Of a stretch of 37,392 nucleotides of DNA, positions 13,386 through 21,779 are shown in pieces. A model generated the notes under the pieces. It was not told where the DNA came from. It was given only the letters and a program-made list of their open reading frames with translations, and searched no databases. The position numbers and the translations under genes were made by a program. The stretch spans positions 1-37,392 of the IMG/VR virus record IMGVR_UViG_3300033388_002168; one strand, written 5' to 3'. The stretch is from a virus. Within the stretch, counting starts at the first letter, position 1; each line of letters begins with the position of its first letter.

Positions 13386-14627
13386 TTAGAACTCATCGTC
13401 TTCGTTCGGCTGAAGCTCCTGGAACTCCCAAATCACCTTCTTTAGGTCGTTCTCGGCCTTTCGCATCGTGTACCCGGCAGCCTTCCTTGCGCCGATGTGT
13501 TCTTGAGTAGCCATCGACACCTGGGATCCGTACTTCCTTAGGTACTTGACCAGCGTGTCCAGGGCCTCGTCCTCCTCCATGACCTGGACCGAGTCTGTGA
13601 TCTTACCGAAGAGGTCTTGGGCCCTGGCCTCCCATTTTTTCTCCCCATTTTTTTCCGGAACATTGGGGGCGTTTTCCTCAGGAGGGTCGTTTTCTAGGGG
13701 TTCGCCTTCTGGTGCGTCGTCCCCCTCCTCCACCACCTCGTACTCCGCGTCCAGGGTGACGCCAAGCTCGCCCTTCAACTCTTCGAGCGCGGTCTGGCTC
13801 TGGACTGACGCCTCCGTCCCCTCCTCCGGGAAGAACTCGCCAGCTATGTCCTCGGCCTCCTCCATGTCTCGCTCCCGCTGTTCCTTCTGGACCTCCCCGG
13901 CGATCAACTTCAGTTCATCTCTCGCCAGGTCCAACTGACGCTTCGCGGACACCATTCTCTTCCCGGCGTCCTCCATGGACACCGCCAGCACGAGGCCGAC
14001 TTTCCAGGACGTTGACACCTTAACCCCGCCGTCAGCTTTGTACTGATCCTCGGACGGGTACATCACGAGCTTGACGGGGGCCATGAAGAGAGAGCCGAAG
14101 CGCTCGTAAATTTCCTGGAGCGCGGTCTGGATGTTGTTCACCGACTCCCAGGATGTGGTCCGAAACGTGTGGTATCCCATGACGTGACCAGAGGCCCATA
14201 GCTGGAGGTGGAGTCGCCCGTAAGGCTTGCACTCACACTCCCCACCCTGGGCCTTCTTGCAGGGGGTTTCCTTACCCGTGCCGAGGTCGGTCCTGTTGTC
14301 GCCGTCACACGTAGAAACCTTCTGCGTCTTTCCCCTGTAAAGTGCCATCTCTGCGTGATAGTTCTGCTCTGGAGTCTCGTACATAAGGACCCCGGCAAGC
14401 TCTGTCGGCTTCTCCCCAACGTCGGGGTGGCCGTGGACGACGGCGTCTGTCACAAAGTTCCCGTCCTCGCCACGCGCTCGGCTAGTCACAACGAAGTGGT
14501 CGTACTTCACGGGGAGTCGGAACTTCTTACCCCCGGAGCCCGCCCGCTCCGCACCCTTGCCGCCAATCTTGATCTTGCCCAACTCCTGCGGTCGTCGCTT
14601 CAGCAGGTTCCTACTAATGAGCGCCAT
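13386..14627 (-). CDS. phiC31 gp3-like protein (recombination directionality factor family)
   Basis: 413 residues. The first ~220 match the gp3-like family layout: LKRRPQELGKIKIGGKG opening, a strand-rich domain, then a Cys cluster (STCDGDNRTD ... ETPCKK ... ECECK) that probably binds zinc, and RLHLQLW ... GYHTFRTTSWESVNNI. phiC31 gp3 is a recombination directionality factor for a serine integrase; here the recombinase is a tyrosine type, so another role, such as single-strand DNA handling beside the YqaJ exonuclease, is more likely. The C-terminal half is an acidic linker and a helical tail. The start overlaps the exonuclease stop. Confidence 0.6.
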   Translation of the reverse strand: MALISRNLLKRRPQELGKIKIGGKGAERAGSGGKKFRLPVKYDHFVVTSRARGEDGNFVTDAVVHGHPDVGEKPTELAGVLMYETPEQNYHAEMALYRGKTQKVSTCDGDNRTDLGTGKETPCKKAQGGECECKPYGRLHLQLWASGHVMGYHTFRTTSWESVNNIQTALQEIYERFGSLFMAPVKLVMYPSEDQYKADGGVKVSTSWKVGLVLAVSMEDAGKRMVSAKRQLDLARDELKLIAGEVQKEQRERDMEEAEDIAGEFFPEEGTEASVQSQTALEELKGELGVTLDAEYEVVEEGDDAPEGEPLENDPPEENAPNVPEKNGEKKWEARAQDLFGKITDSVQVMEEDEALDTLVKYLRKYGSQVSMATQEHIGARKAAGYTMRKAENDLKKVIWEFQELQPNEDDEF

Positions 14628-15742
14628 TAGAAATCCTCCATTGGGTTGGAGGCGAAGACATCCACCTTGACCTTCTCGTTGGACGCCGTGCTGTACTTGA
14701 ACTCCCCTGAGTCCGGGTCCAGGTCACGGATCCTTCTGAGGTTCATCCTCTTCCGGGCCAGGAGGTACTCTGCCCTGAACTTCTTCCAGTCCGTCCTGCG
14801 CTGGGACGTGGTGCTTTTACGTGTCACCTTCACGCCGTTGCCCGCAACGTGTTGGTCGCCCTCACCTAGCAGCGTGACCAGCTTGGCCTCAGTCTCGGCC
14901 TTGATCTTCTCCGCTTCCAGGAACTCATAATGCTTGTGGACCATCGTGGTAGACCAAAGCATCCAGTCCTCGTCGTTCCGCATAGTCGCTTCCCCAGGGA
15001 TGGGGTCGGGCCACCTCTTGGGTGGTGGAGGCTCACGCTCCGGGCGCAACTCGGTGTCAACGTGGTCCTGGAGCCATTTGTTCGCAGCCTTGAGCAACCA
15101 TCTACAAAAAGCCCAGTCCGTTAGGACCGGGAAAGCCACCAGTTCGTCGTACTCTGGGGTGTAGAACGCGAAGAAGCCCCAGTCGAGGCCCGTCACCAGG
15201 CCGTGTGTCTGCGCCTGGATGATGTGGGCTCGGGGTAGTCCCTCTTCCTTGAACCGATAGAAGCGCGGGATCCGTGGCACCTTCAGTTCCATCCAGCCGT
15301 GTCCCTTCATTCCGGCGACGGAACTCCACACGTCGGAGTTCGTCACAGCTTCGGGCCAGTTACCCTTGCCTGGGTTCACTACCAGCCCATCCGTGTCGGT
15401 CACAATCCGGTAGTTGTCGGGGTGGCGGAGCATGGGGAGTGCCACTACATCCAGGCCGGTTCGCTCCACGAACGTCTGCCTGGCTACCTTCTCCTGCTTA
15501 ATCCCCCTGCGAATGTCCCCACCCTCGGCCTCGGCCCAGTCCCCCAGAACGATGCGATCCCAGATGTCCCACGGCTCACGGTATTCGTCCTGTCCAAAAA
15601 TTGCTGGCATGTCAGAGGAGCCGATGCAAGTACGGCGTACTGACTTCCAGGCTCGGCGGTTCACCGTCGGGTTCACCGCATCCCCGTTCTCATCCCTCAC
15701 GATCCTATCAAGGAGGTGAGGAGCGGGGTGATCTTCGACCAT
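14627..15742 (-). CDS. YqaJ-family viral recombinase exonuclease
   Basis: 371 residues. PD-(D/E)XK nuclease signatures are in order: IGSSDMPAIFG (40-50) with EPWDIWDR, RRGIKQEKVARQTF (E84), VTDTDGLV (D118), WMELKVPR (E152, K154) and IIQAQTHGLVTGLDWGFFAF (Q176/Q178). The 5'-3' exonuclease resects DNA ends for single-strand annealing, usually working with a co-encoded annealing protein; the neighbour downstream is the candidate. The C-terminal 130 residues are helical. GGGGGAAC precedes ATG 15742. Confidence 0.85.
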   Translation of the reverse strand: MVEDHPAPHLLDRIVRDENGDAVNPTVNRRAWKSVRRTCIGSSDMPAIFGQDEYREPWDIWDRIVLGDWAEAEGGDIRRGIKQEKVARQTFVERTGLDVVALPMLRHPDNYRIVTDTDGLVVNPGKGNWPEAVTNSDVWSSVAGMKGHGWMELKVPRIPRFYRFKEEGLPRAHIIQAQTHGLVTGLDWGFFAFYTPEYDELVAFPVLTDWAFCRWLLKAANKWLQDHVDTELRPEREPPPPKRWPDPIPGEATMRNDEDWMLWSTTMVHKHYEFLEAEKIKAETEAKLVTLLGEGDQHVAGNGVKVTRKSTTSQRRTDWKKFRAEYLLARKRMNLRRIRDLDPDSGEFKYSTASNEKVKVDVFASNPMEDF

Positions 15743-15750
15743 CGTTCCCC

Positions 15751-16056
15751 CTAGTCTTTGGTGTTGTAGTTCCGGTAGGTGTCAATGAGATCATTCATGA
15801 CGGCGAGCTTCAGTCCTAACACTCTAGCCAAGAGCTTCCGAATCTTCGGAAGGTCCCTGCCGGGGTATCCCAGGAGGCACATTGAAAGCTCCTCCTGCCT
15901 CACTCCATACTGCTGTGCGAACTCTGCGAACGACCGCTTCAGTAACATCCTGACCGTCTCAGCCAGCGTGAACCCGGACTCGCAAGAGTTCCTAACTGTG
16001 GCAACGGTCCTCGCTGCCCTCTCTTCCCTCTCTACCTTCTCTTCCTCGGTAGCCAT
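15751..16056 (-). CDS. Helix-turn-helix regulator
   Basis: 101 residues from ATG 16056, chosen because GGGGGGAG lies directly upstream; an earlier start at 16080 adds eight unlikely residues. A charged N-terminal coiled part precedes a likely HTH: SFAEFAQQYGVRQEELSMCL, then LPKIRKLLARVLGLK, resembling XRE/phage repressor-type regulators of the FARxxGLxxxxxS kind. It probably controls the replication-recombination block or itself. It is followed after 8 bases by the exonuclease gene. Confidence 0.65.
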   Translation of the reverse strand: MATEEEKVEREERAARTVATVRNSCESGFTLAETVRMLLKRSFAEFAQQYGVRQEELSMCLLGYPGRDLPKIRKLLARVLGLKLAVMNDLIDTYRNYNTKD

Positions 16057-16090
16057 ACTCCCCCCATGTAGGGTCAACAAGTGAGTATGT

Positions 16091-16119
16091 ACGTTATGGC
16101 GTTAACGGCGAGAAGTCAA
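16091..16119 (-). promoter_or_regulatory. Weak promoter and operator-like repeats upstream of the HTH gene
   Basis: On the minus strand TTGACT (16114-16119) is followed after 17 bases by TAACGT (16091-16096), a perfect spacing but poor -10 box. Within it lies CGTTA-N6-TAACG (16092-16107) and the octamer CGTTATGG shared with the region upstream of the replication initiator gene. The regulator encoded next could bind here. Weak evidence. Confidence 0.25.
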
Positions 16120-17360
16120 GCAGGCCGGGCTAGGTCCCCGAAGTCCTTCGAGTCCCCCGTCAGTCTCTTCCCCCTGAAGAAGCACTTCCCATCCAGGACA
16201 TGGATCTGCTCCACTGAGAACTTACGGTAGTCCTTGGCCCACGTCACGACAGCGAATCCCTGGAGCCAGTCGGCCCAAGAGACATAGCGATGTTCGATCT
16301 TGCCCAACATCCCAATCTCCCACCACCCGTGGGTGCCGTTGTAGTCACGCTGACCGAAGTAGCCGATGCGGTGAGAGTGGCCGGACATGCCAGACTTCCG
16401 GTACTTGGCGTACTCGGCCCTCGCCGTGGCTCCGCTCCCTGCTCGCACCACGTCCCCGTGCTTCAGGATGAGTCGGTTGTGGAGCAGCTTGTGGTCGGGG
16501 TACTCAACGACCTCCCAACCCAGGTCCCGGATGCCCAGTAGATTCTCCCACTGGAGGGCATCCACTACGGCAGGCAGGGTTAAGACTTCACCGGCAGCGC
16601 GGTCGTCGGCCATACCCCAGATTAACCTCCGCTTCCGGTCCTCGTGGTTTCCTGTCAGCCACAGGAGTTCCGCGCTCGGAGTGATAGACTTAACCACTCC
16701 GAAGTGGGTGGATGCTAGAAGGACCTCGGCGTTCAGGGGGATGCGTTCGCTGGGATCCTTCTCGTATTTCGAGATGGCGTGGCAGTCCATCGTGTCGCCG
16801 TGGTCTACCACCAATTCCGGGTTCACGAGGTCAAGCACCTGGTAGAGCAGGTTGACCGCCTCGGGGGAGTGGAAGGGAATGTGCATGTCGCTAAAGTGGA
16901 CGCTGACGGGGTTGCCGGGGTTGGGCTTATTATACTTTGGGCGGGTTATCTTTAATACGGTGGGGGCCAGTGAAAAGAAATGTGCAAGTTTCCGCCTGAA
17001 CTTCACCGTCACGCTGAACATTGGGACGACGGTGGGGTTCCCGTCACCGTCCTTCATAAAGCCCTCGTAGCTCTTGTACCAGCCGTCAGTGAACTCCCAC
17101 TCCTCAAGGTCCAGGCTGGCCTTGGCCCACAACGCCTCTGGTGTGCTGATCCTAGTGGAGCCCTCCACCTTCAGCGTCCCCATGTCCCCATCTATTTGAA
17201 CGTCCAACTCGGGCTCTTGGTAGTGGATCGCCTTCCCCGCCTTACCCCTAGCCCTCGCCGCCCGGTACCCGCCGTAGCAGTCCATCCCGCAGAAATGTTT
17301 ACTGTGACCCTTGTACGTCCTCCCACAAAAGTCACACTGTCTCTTGTAAATCTTCGGCAT
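16116..17360 (-). CDS. Metallophosphoesterase with N-terminal zinc finger
   Basis: 414 residues from ATG 17360, preceded by GGAGGGG. Residues 9-28 hold four cysteines (CDFCGRTY ... FCGMDC), a zinc finger. The calcineurin-like domain carries all five blocks: SDMHIPFH, DHGDTMD, TGNHEDR, LKHGDVV and SGHSHRIG, so two metals should bind and activity on phosphodiesters is expected. Related phage proteins include Bxb1 gp47, which serves as a recombination directionality factor, but most are unassigned. It may process DNA ends or nucleotides. It lies upstream of the regulator/exonuclease genes. Confidence 0.85.
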   Translation of the reverse strand: MPKIYKRQCDFCGRTYKGHSKHFCGMDCYGGYRAARARGKAGKAIHYQEPELDVQIDGDMGTLKVEGSTRISTPEALWAKASLDLEEWEFTDGWYKSYEGFMKDGDGNPTVVPMFSVTVKFRRKLAHFFSLAPTVLKITRPKYNKPNPGNPVSVHFSDMHIPFHSPEAVNLLYQVLDLVNPELVVDHGDTMDCHAISKYEKDPSERIPLNAEVLLASTHFGVVKSITPSAELLWLTGNHEDRKRRLIWGMADDRAAGEVLTLPAVVDALQWENLLGIRDLGWEVVEYPDHKLLHNRLILKHGDVVRAGSGATARAEYAKYRKSGMSGHSHRIGYFGQRDYNGTHGWWEIGMLGKIEHRYVSWADWLQGFAVVTWAKDYRKFSVEQIHVLDGKCFFRGKRLTGDSKDFGDLARPA

Positions 17361-17374
17361 ACGCCCCTCCAAGG

Positions 17375-18073
17375 TTATCTGCCGAGAAGCCTGAACTCCC
17401 TCCTTAATCCAAAAGTGAACCACCCGTTGATGTCACGCGACAACTCTATCGACCAGTTAGAAGACGGCCAACGCTTCCACTTCAGCCCCACGCCCGCATC
17501 CATTATGCGCTGGTCAGCTATCGGATCCATTGGGTCATACACGAGGTCCGTGTATAAGAAGAGGTCCAGAACGCCCAGCCGGGGAGTGTCGCAAACGAAC
17601 CTCTCCCCGTTGAAATAAACCTGTGTGCATCTGCTGATGTCCACGTCATTCACTAAAGCAAACTCGTACCTGGGGGTAGGGATAGAGTCTGATAAGAGGC
17701 GGGTGAGCCTGGTGTAGCTCGCCATCCCAGATCCAGTGATCCTTACCTCTGTAATCGCTGTCTCCGGGCAACCCTCGATGGGCTCGTCCAGAATCAGAAC
17801 TTCCGCTGGTGCCACCTCGACACGTCCCCGCAATCGGTTCAGGAGGCCATCGTTTTCAAGCCTGAGGTTCTCCAACTCCTTCTCCATCTGTCTGTTAGAC
17901 ACCTCGCGGATGACCACCGTTGGGATCTCGCCCGGTACGGAGTCCCTGCCGAAGAGGTGTCCAACGAACGCGCTCAAGAGCATGAGTACAAAGACCAGCG
18001 CCACGAAGATGGGCTTCCCGCCCGGCAGTGCTGGTCGTCGCATCAACTCCAGGAACTTCTCCTGATAACTCAT
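17375..18073 (-). CDS. Membrane-anchored coiled-coil protein, possible lysis accessory
   Basis: 232 residues, coupled by ATGA to the endolysin stop. One transmembrane helix at about 20-41 (KPIFVALVFVLMLLSAFVGHLF), a coiled coil at about 62-85 (NRQMEKELENLRLENDGLLN), then a globular part, ending in alternating amphipathic strands (AGVGLKWKRW, WSIELSR, WFTFGLRREF) like an outer-membrane strand signature. Membrane anchor plus coiled coil next to an endolysin suggests a spanin-like job bridging the envelope. It is longer than usual inner-membrane spanins and lacks a lipoprotein partner. Confidence 0.55.
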   Translation of the reverse strand: MSYQEKFLELMRRPALPGGKPIFVALVFVLMLLSAFVGHLFGRDSVPGEIPTVVIREVSNRQMEKELENLRLENDGLLNRLRGRVEVAPAEVLILDEPIEGCPETAITEVRITGSGMASYTRLTRLLSDSIPTPRYEFALVNDVDISRCTQVYFNGERFVCDTPRLGVLDLFLYTDLVYDPMDPIADQRIMDAGVGLKWKRWPSSNWSIELSRDINGWFTFGLRREFRLLGR

Positions 18074-18546
18074 GTAAGCCGCCTTAGCTCCAGGTGTCCC
18101 AGATCCAAAAACGTCTGGTCGTGAAGGTCTTGGTCGCCGTCCCAGTCCCCACCGTAACGAAAACAGAAGCCTCGGTCGTTCAGGTAGTCTTCGGACATGC
18201 CAACAATGAGGCCCGACATGTGGTAGAACTCATCGCTGTTCCTCCACCTGACGTGCGGCACGTTGATGTACCACGGGGCGAAGTCGAGGGCGAGGGATAG
18301 CGGCAAGCCTACGCCAGTGGCGTACCCCTCATCCACGTCCCGTTGGTCGGACTGGTGGTTGTGTTTGCTGGTGGGCCACGGCGTCTTGCTCGCCCCCTGG
18401 GCCACTAATTCGTTCTGGAGTTCTTCCCCCCGCCACCCGTGGATAACTGTGAAGTCATAATACCTGATCGCCAAGTACGAAACTTCTCGTATCAAGGGAT
18501 GGCAGGTAATGAGCTTCCCACTGGATCGCTCACCAAAATTAGGCAT
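18070..18546 (-). CDS. Endolysin, M15-family peptidase
   Basis: 158 residues of the L-alanyl-D-glutamate/VanY-like peptidase type. Family marks: FGERSSGKLITCHPLIREV, DFTVIHGWRG, SKT ... SKHN (zinc ligand H62), LALDFAPW (D88), FYHMSGLIVGMSE, RYGGDWDGD and DLGHLEL (H151). It cuts the peptide stems of peptidoglycan at lysis. The His-to-Asp spacing is longer than in simple members (about 26 residues) because of an insertion (SDQRDVDEGYATG). No signal peptide, so holin-dependent release is expected. Confidence 0.9.
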   Translation of the reverse strand: MPNFGERSSGKLITCHPLIREVSYLAIRYYDFTVIHGWRGEELQNELVAQGASKTPWPTSKHNHQSDQRDVDEGYATGVGLPLSLALDFAPWYINVPHVRWRNSDEFYHMSGLIVGMSEDYLNDRGFCFRYGGDWDGDQDLHDQTFLDLGHLELRRLT

Positions 18547-18548
18547 AC

Positions 18549-18866
18549 CTAATCCTTGTCTGTCTCGACCTTCACCTTAATCTCTGCGTAGGTCTTCGAC
18601 CCACCGGAGGCGGTCACTGTCACCTGTGCGATCAGCACGTCCCCTGGCTCCGCGTCGATGTCGTAGGCTAAGTCTAGTTCATACACCCCGTCCCCGATCT
18701 CGGACGCCTCCGTCGCAGCTACGATCGTCTCACCCAGTCTCACGATTGTCACACTGACCGTGGCCCCGGTGAGGTCCTGCCACACGTCACCCGCGTCCAG
18801 GTACGTGGCGGTCAGGACCAGGGTGCCGTCCGACTTGTACTTCAACGTCAATGGGTTAGCTGTCAT
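18549..18866 (-). CDS. Small beta-sandwich protein, probably structural
   Basis: 105 residues, overlapping the end of the repeat-fibre gene by 11 bases. The sequence alternates strands (GTLVLTATYLDAG, TVSVTIVRLGE, DVLIAQVTVTASGG), like an Ig-like or BppU-type domain found in tail and fibre modules. It lacks signal or membrane segments. It could be a fibre accessory or capping protein for the long fibre encoded upstream. Confidence 0.6.
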   Translation of the reverse strand: MTANPLTLKYKSDGTLVLTATYLDAGDVWQDLTGATVSVTIVRLGETIVAATEASEIGDGVYELDLAYDIDAEPGDVLIAQVTVTASGGSKTYAEIKVKVETDKD

Positions 18867-21444
18867 CGTCTTGGTCCCTTAGCTCGGTATCTAAATTTAG
18901 GTCGTGTTCTAACGACCCCTCAATATCTACGTCCAGATCATGCTCTACGGTAGCGTCCACGTCCAGGTCGTGCTTGATCGTGCCACCAACATCCACGTCC
19001 TGGTCGTGTTCGATTGTCACCGCCACTGACAGGTCATGCTTGATCGTGGCGTCTACGTCCAGCGGCCTCCCGAAGGATGGATCGTTGATCGCCGTACCCG
19101 TCACCGTGAGCGCTGGCAGCGCAAGCGCACCCGAGGCGTTTGATGGCGGAATAGACAGTTCTGCCGTCCCGCTCGCCGTGAGGGCGGGCAGGGTCAGGCT
19201 CGCGGTACCCCTGTTCTCTGCCTGGGCGGTACCGGAAGCCTGAAGCGCTGGCAGTGCCACAGAGCCCGTAGCGTTGAACTGCGGCCTTACGTTAGTGGCC
19301 GTTCCACTGGCCGTGATCGCTGGGAGCGTGACGCTGCCCGTCGCCTGGTACTCGGGCTTGATGAAAGTGGCCGTTCCGGAGGCGGTGATAGCGGGAAGCG
19401 TTATGCTTGCGGCTCCGTCGAACCCAGGCGGGGCGCTTGTCGCTGTGCCACTGGCGACAAGGGCGGGCAAGGACACTGCGGCAGTCCCGGAATGGATCGG
19501 TTTGGCAAATGTCGCAGTGCCCGTAGCTGTAAGCGCCGGGAGTACCGCAGTGCCGGTGCCCTTCGAGTGTGGGAACGTCGCCGTCCCGCTGACCGTCAAT
19601 GCTGGGAGCGTAAGGTTAAAGGCGCTCCCCACGTTGTCAGAGTCTACGTGGGTGGCGGTCCCGGACATCGTCAGCGCCGGGAGGTCTAGGCTGGCGGTGG
19701 CGTCGTTTGTGGAATGGGCCGCAACCCCAGCCATGGTCAAGGCCGGAAGCGTTAGGCTCGCCGTCGCCTGGAACTCAGGCTTGACAAAAGTGGCCGTCCC
19801 GGACGCCGTCAGTGCTGGGAGATCCAGGGCTGCGGTGGCTAGGTCTGGGTGCTGGGCTGTCGCCGTGAGCGTGAGTGCTGGCAGGGTTAGGCTGGCGGTG
19901 GCCTGGACCTCTGGCTTCACGAATGTTGCCGTACCACTGGCTGTCAGGGACGGCAGCGAGATAGTTGCGGAAGCGTTTCGGCCCTCACCCTCAGATACCG
20001 TGAGCTTCGGGACGACTACCGACGTAACAACGTCGCCATCCAGCCTCAGCCTAAACTTCCAGGTCTTCCCAGACGACGGGACCTCGGCCTTGACCGCAAA
20101 CTCAAGCTCAGTGTACCCAGGCCCCCCAGCTAGGTTGGTGGCCGGGTTGGACTCTTCGATGCGTCCGTCGTAGAAATCCCCAGAGGCCATGCCCCCCGGT
20201 GGCGTTAGCTGTGGAGTCGTTACGGCTCCGGTGCCTGGGATATACGTGGAGTCGAAGAACCGGATCGGATCTAGTTCCGTACTGGTCCCACTAGCCTGGA
20301 GTGGGGGCAGGGAAATGGACGCCGTAGCGTTGTGAACGGAGCCCACTGCATGGGTGGCCGTACCACTGGCTGTTAGGGCAGCGAGGTCCAGGGACGCCGT
20401 CGCATCGTGCTGGGGCCCTACGTGCGTAGCGGTGCCGGAAGCCTGGAGGGAGGGCAACGGGATCGTGCCGGTCGCAGTGACCTCTGGTGGTACGTGCGTT
20501 GCCGTACCTGTTGCCGTAATGGCTGGGAGCGTGGCCGACCCCGTACCCTGATACTCCGGCTTCACGAAGGTAGCTGTACCTACGGCAAGCAGGGCAGAAA
20601 GTGTCAGTGCCGCTACGGCGTTGAACGCTGGCTGGAACGTCGCTGTACCCGACGCCGCGAGCGCGGGGAGGTCCACCGACCCGGAGGCGTTGGACGGCGA
20701 TATGGCATGAGTCGCCGTGCCACTTGCCGTCAGGGCCGAGAGGTCTAAGGCGGCTGTCGCAGTGCGTTCTGCGATGGCATGAGTCGCCGTGCCTGCGGCG
20801 GTCAGGACAGGCAGGGTCAGCGCGGCGGCAGCTTGGAACTCGGGCTTGACGTGGGTTGCCGTACCGCTGGCGGTCAGCGCTGGCAGGGTCAGTGCCGCCG
20901 TGGCGTTTGAGTCAATGCTGGCTGCGATCGCCGTGATTCCCGGATACGTCCCTACCGCGTCCCGCGTACCAGTGCCGGGTACAACATCGAACTCAATGAA
21001 CTCATCGCCAGACAGGTCGGCGGACCGAAGCTCCACGCACCACTGATCTTCCCAGGAGGAACTCTTGGCATGTGCGGCACCAACTGAGCCGTCTACCTCA
21101 TCGTACTCACCGTCAGTCTCGAAGCCATAGGCTAAATAGGAACCAAGGATCTGCGTGTCGCATGGGTCGGCATCGGCAGGAAGGCCAGCGGCGATACGGG
21201 CGTTGGAGGAGGAGCCGTCTACGACGTTCCACGACCCACCATCCACCCGGTAGTATAGCTGGAGCGTGGAGTTGAGGTTGGCCCCACTATCATTGTAGCA
21301 CCCCGTCCGCACCATGAACGGCGTGTCGAGCGCAACACTCTCCGCGACCGACCCCTCAGCGCCGTTCGGTGTGCAGCCATCGCAATCGCTGGAGTTGTTG
21401 TCATAAAACCGATGGGTATGAAGACCAGTGTTTGGGGTTGCCAT
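18856..21444 (-). CDS. Long repeat-built tail fibre/adhesin (copy B)
   Basis: 862 residues. The N-terminal domain (1-178, LHTHRFYDNNSSDCDGC) is followed by about 22 units of a 22-25-residue repeat with core ATASLTLPALTASGTATF and linkers such as VKPEVQ, one ~100-residue insertion domain (SGKTWKFRLRLDG), and a C-terminal tail of HDLDVD-type short repeats. Each unit likely forms two strands of an elongated beta fibre. N-terminus, repeat and insertion are all shared with 21779-24133. Probably a receptor-binding fibre; it could instead be a virion surface decoration. Confidence 0.75.
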   Translation of the reverse strand: MATPNTGLHTHRFYDNNSSDCDGCTPNGAEGSVAESVALDTPFMVRTGCYNDSGANLNSTLQLYYRVDGGSWNVVDGSSSNARIAAGLPADADPCDTQILGSYLAYGFETDGEYDEVDGSVGAAHAKSSSWEDQWCVELRSADLSGDEFIEFDVVPGTGTRDAVGTYPGITAIAASIDSNATAALTLPALTASGTATHVKPEFQAAAALTLPVLTAAGTATHAIAERTATAALDLSALTASGTATHAISPSNASGSVDLPALAASGTATFQPAFNAVAALTLSALLAVGTATFVKPEYQGTGSATLPAITATGTATHVPPEVTATGTIPLPSLQASGTATHVGPQHDATASLDLAALTASGTATHAVGSVHNATASISLPPLQASGTSTELDPIRFFDSTYIPGTGAVTTPQLTPPGGMASGDFYDGRIEESNPATNLAGGPGYTELEFAVKAEVPSSGKTWKFRLRLDGDVVTSVVVPKLTVSEGEGRNASATISLPSLTASGTATFVKPEVQATASLTLPALTLTATAQHPDLATAALDLPALTASGTATFVKPEFQATASLTLPALTMAGVAAHSTNDATASLDLPALTMSGTATHVDSDNVGSAFNLTLPALTVSGTATFPHSKGTGTAVLPALTATGTATFAKPIHSGTAAVSLPALVASGTATSAPPGFDGAASITLPAITASGTATFIKPEYQATGSVTLPAITASGTATNVRPQFNATGSVALPALQASGTAQAENRGTASLTLPALTASGTAELSIPPSNASGALALPALTVTGTAINDPSFGRPLDVDATIKHDLSVAVTIEHDQDVDVGGTIKHDLDVDATVEHDLDVDIEGSLEHDLNLDTELRDQDDDS
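19090..20907 (-). repeat. Tandem ~66-75-base coding repeat array (fibre B)
   Basis: About 22 imperfect in-frame units, interrupted once at about 19980-20270 by a non-repeat domain. Codon-level similarity is high in the AxGTAT core and lower in the linkers. The array shares near-identical stretches with the array in 21998-23599, so unequal crossing-over within or between the two genes could change fibre length or swap units. Confidence 0.85.
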
Positions 21445-21779
21445 TATTTACCCCGCACTTCGAGAGTGGCCCTGACGACGATTTTCTTGAAAGGTTCGGT
21501 CGGCATGTCCCAGCCGAGGCGATGGCAGTCCAAGTCCTGCATACCGTAGGTCGTCTGGTCTACGAACCCAATCAGGTCATGCGCCGACCACCCTCCGCCC
21601 CGGTGATGTAGGTAATGATTCTCGTTCCACAGGACATCCTTTCCCGAAGCCCCAGGCTGGCTAATGCAGACCACGCGCTGGACCGGGGCCTCCCACGGGT
21701 GGCCGTCCTCAGAAGAAAAGGACGACTCGTCAGCGTACCAGAGCTTCCAGCGGTAGGTGGGTGTGACGAAGCCGCTCAT
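21444..21779 (-). CDS. Fibre companion protein (copy B)
   Basis: 111 residues from ATG 21779, which overlaps the stop of the preceding fibre as TAATG. It is a clear paralogue of 24135-24470: PTYRWKLWYADESSFSSEDG against PTYAWKLWYEDGTVFSSEEG, GFVDQ in both, and the same VRGK ending. It sits between two fibre genes, as does its paralogue, so a role in fibre assembly or tip attachment is likely. The family is common near phage fibres but uncharacterised. Confidence 0.7.
   Translation of the reverse strand: MSGFVTPTYRWKLWYADESSFSSEDGHPWEAPVQRVVCISQPGASGKDVLWNENHYLHHRGGGWSAHDLIGFVDQTTYGMQDLDCHRLGWDMPTEPFKKIVVRATLEVRGK

Noticed and set aside
19274-20173. Long plus-strand open frame (about 299 codons) across the repeat-fibre region
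   Set aside because: It is the mirror of the minus-strand repeat; the triplet-periodic array keeps the opposite frame open. The translation is low-complexity (VAVPLAVSAGS repeats) with no ribosome site.
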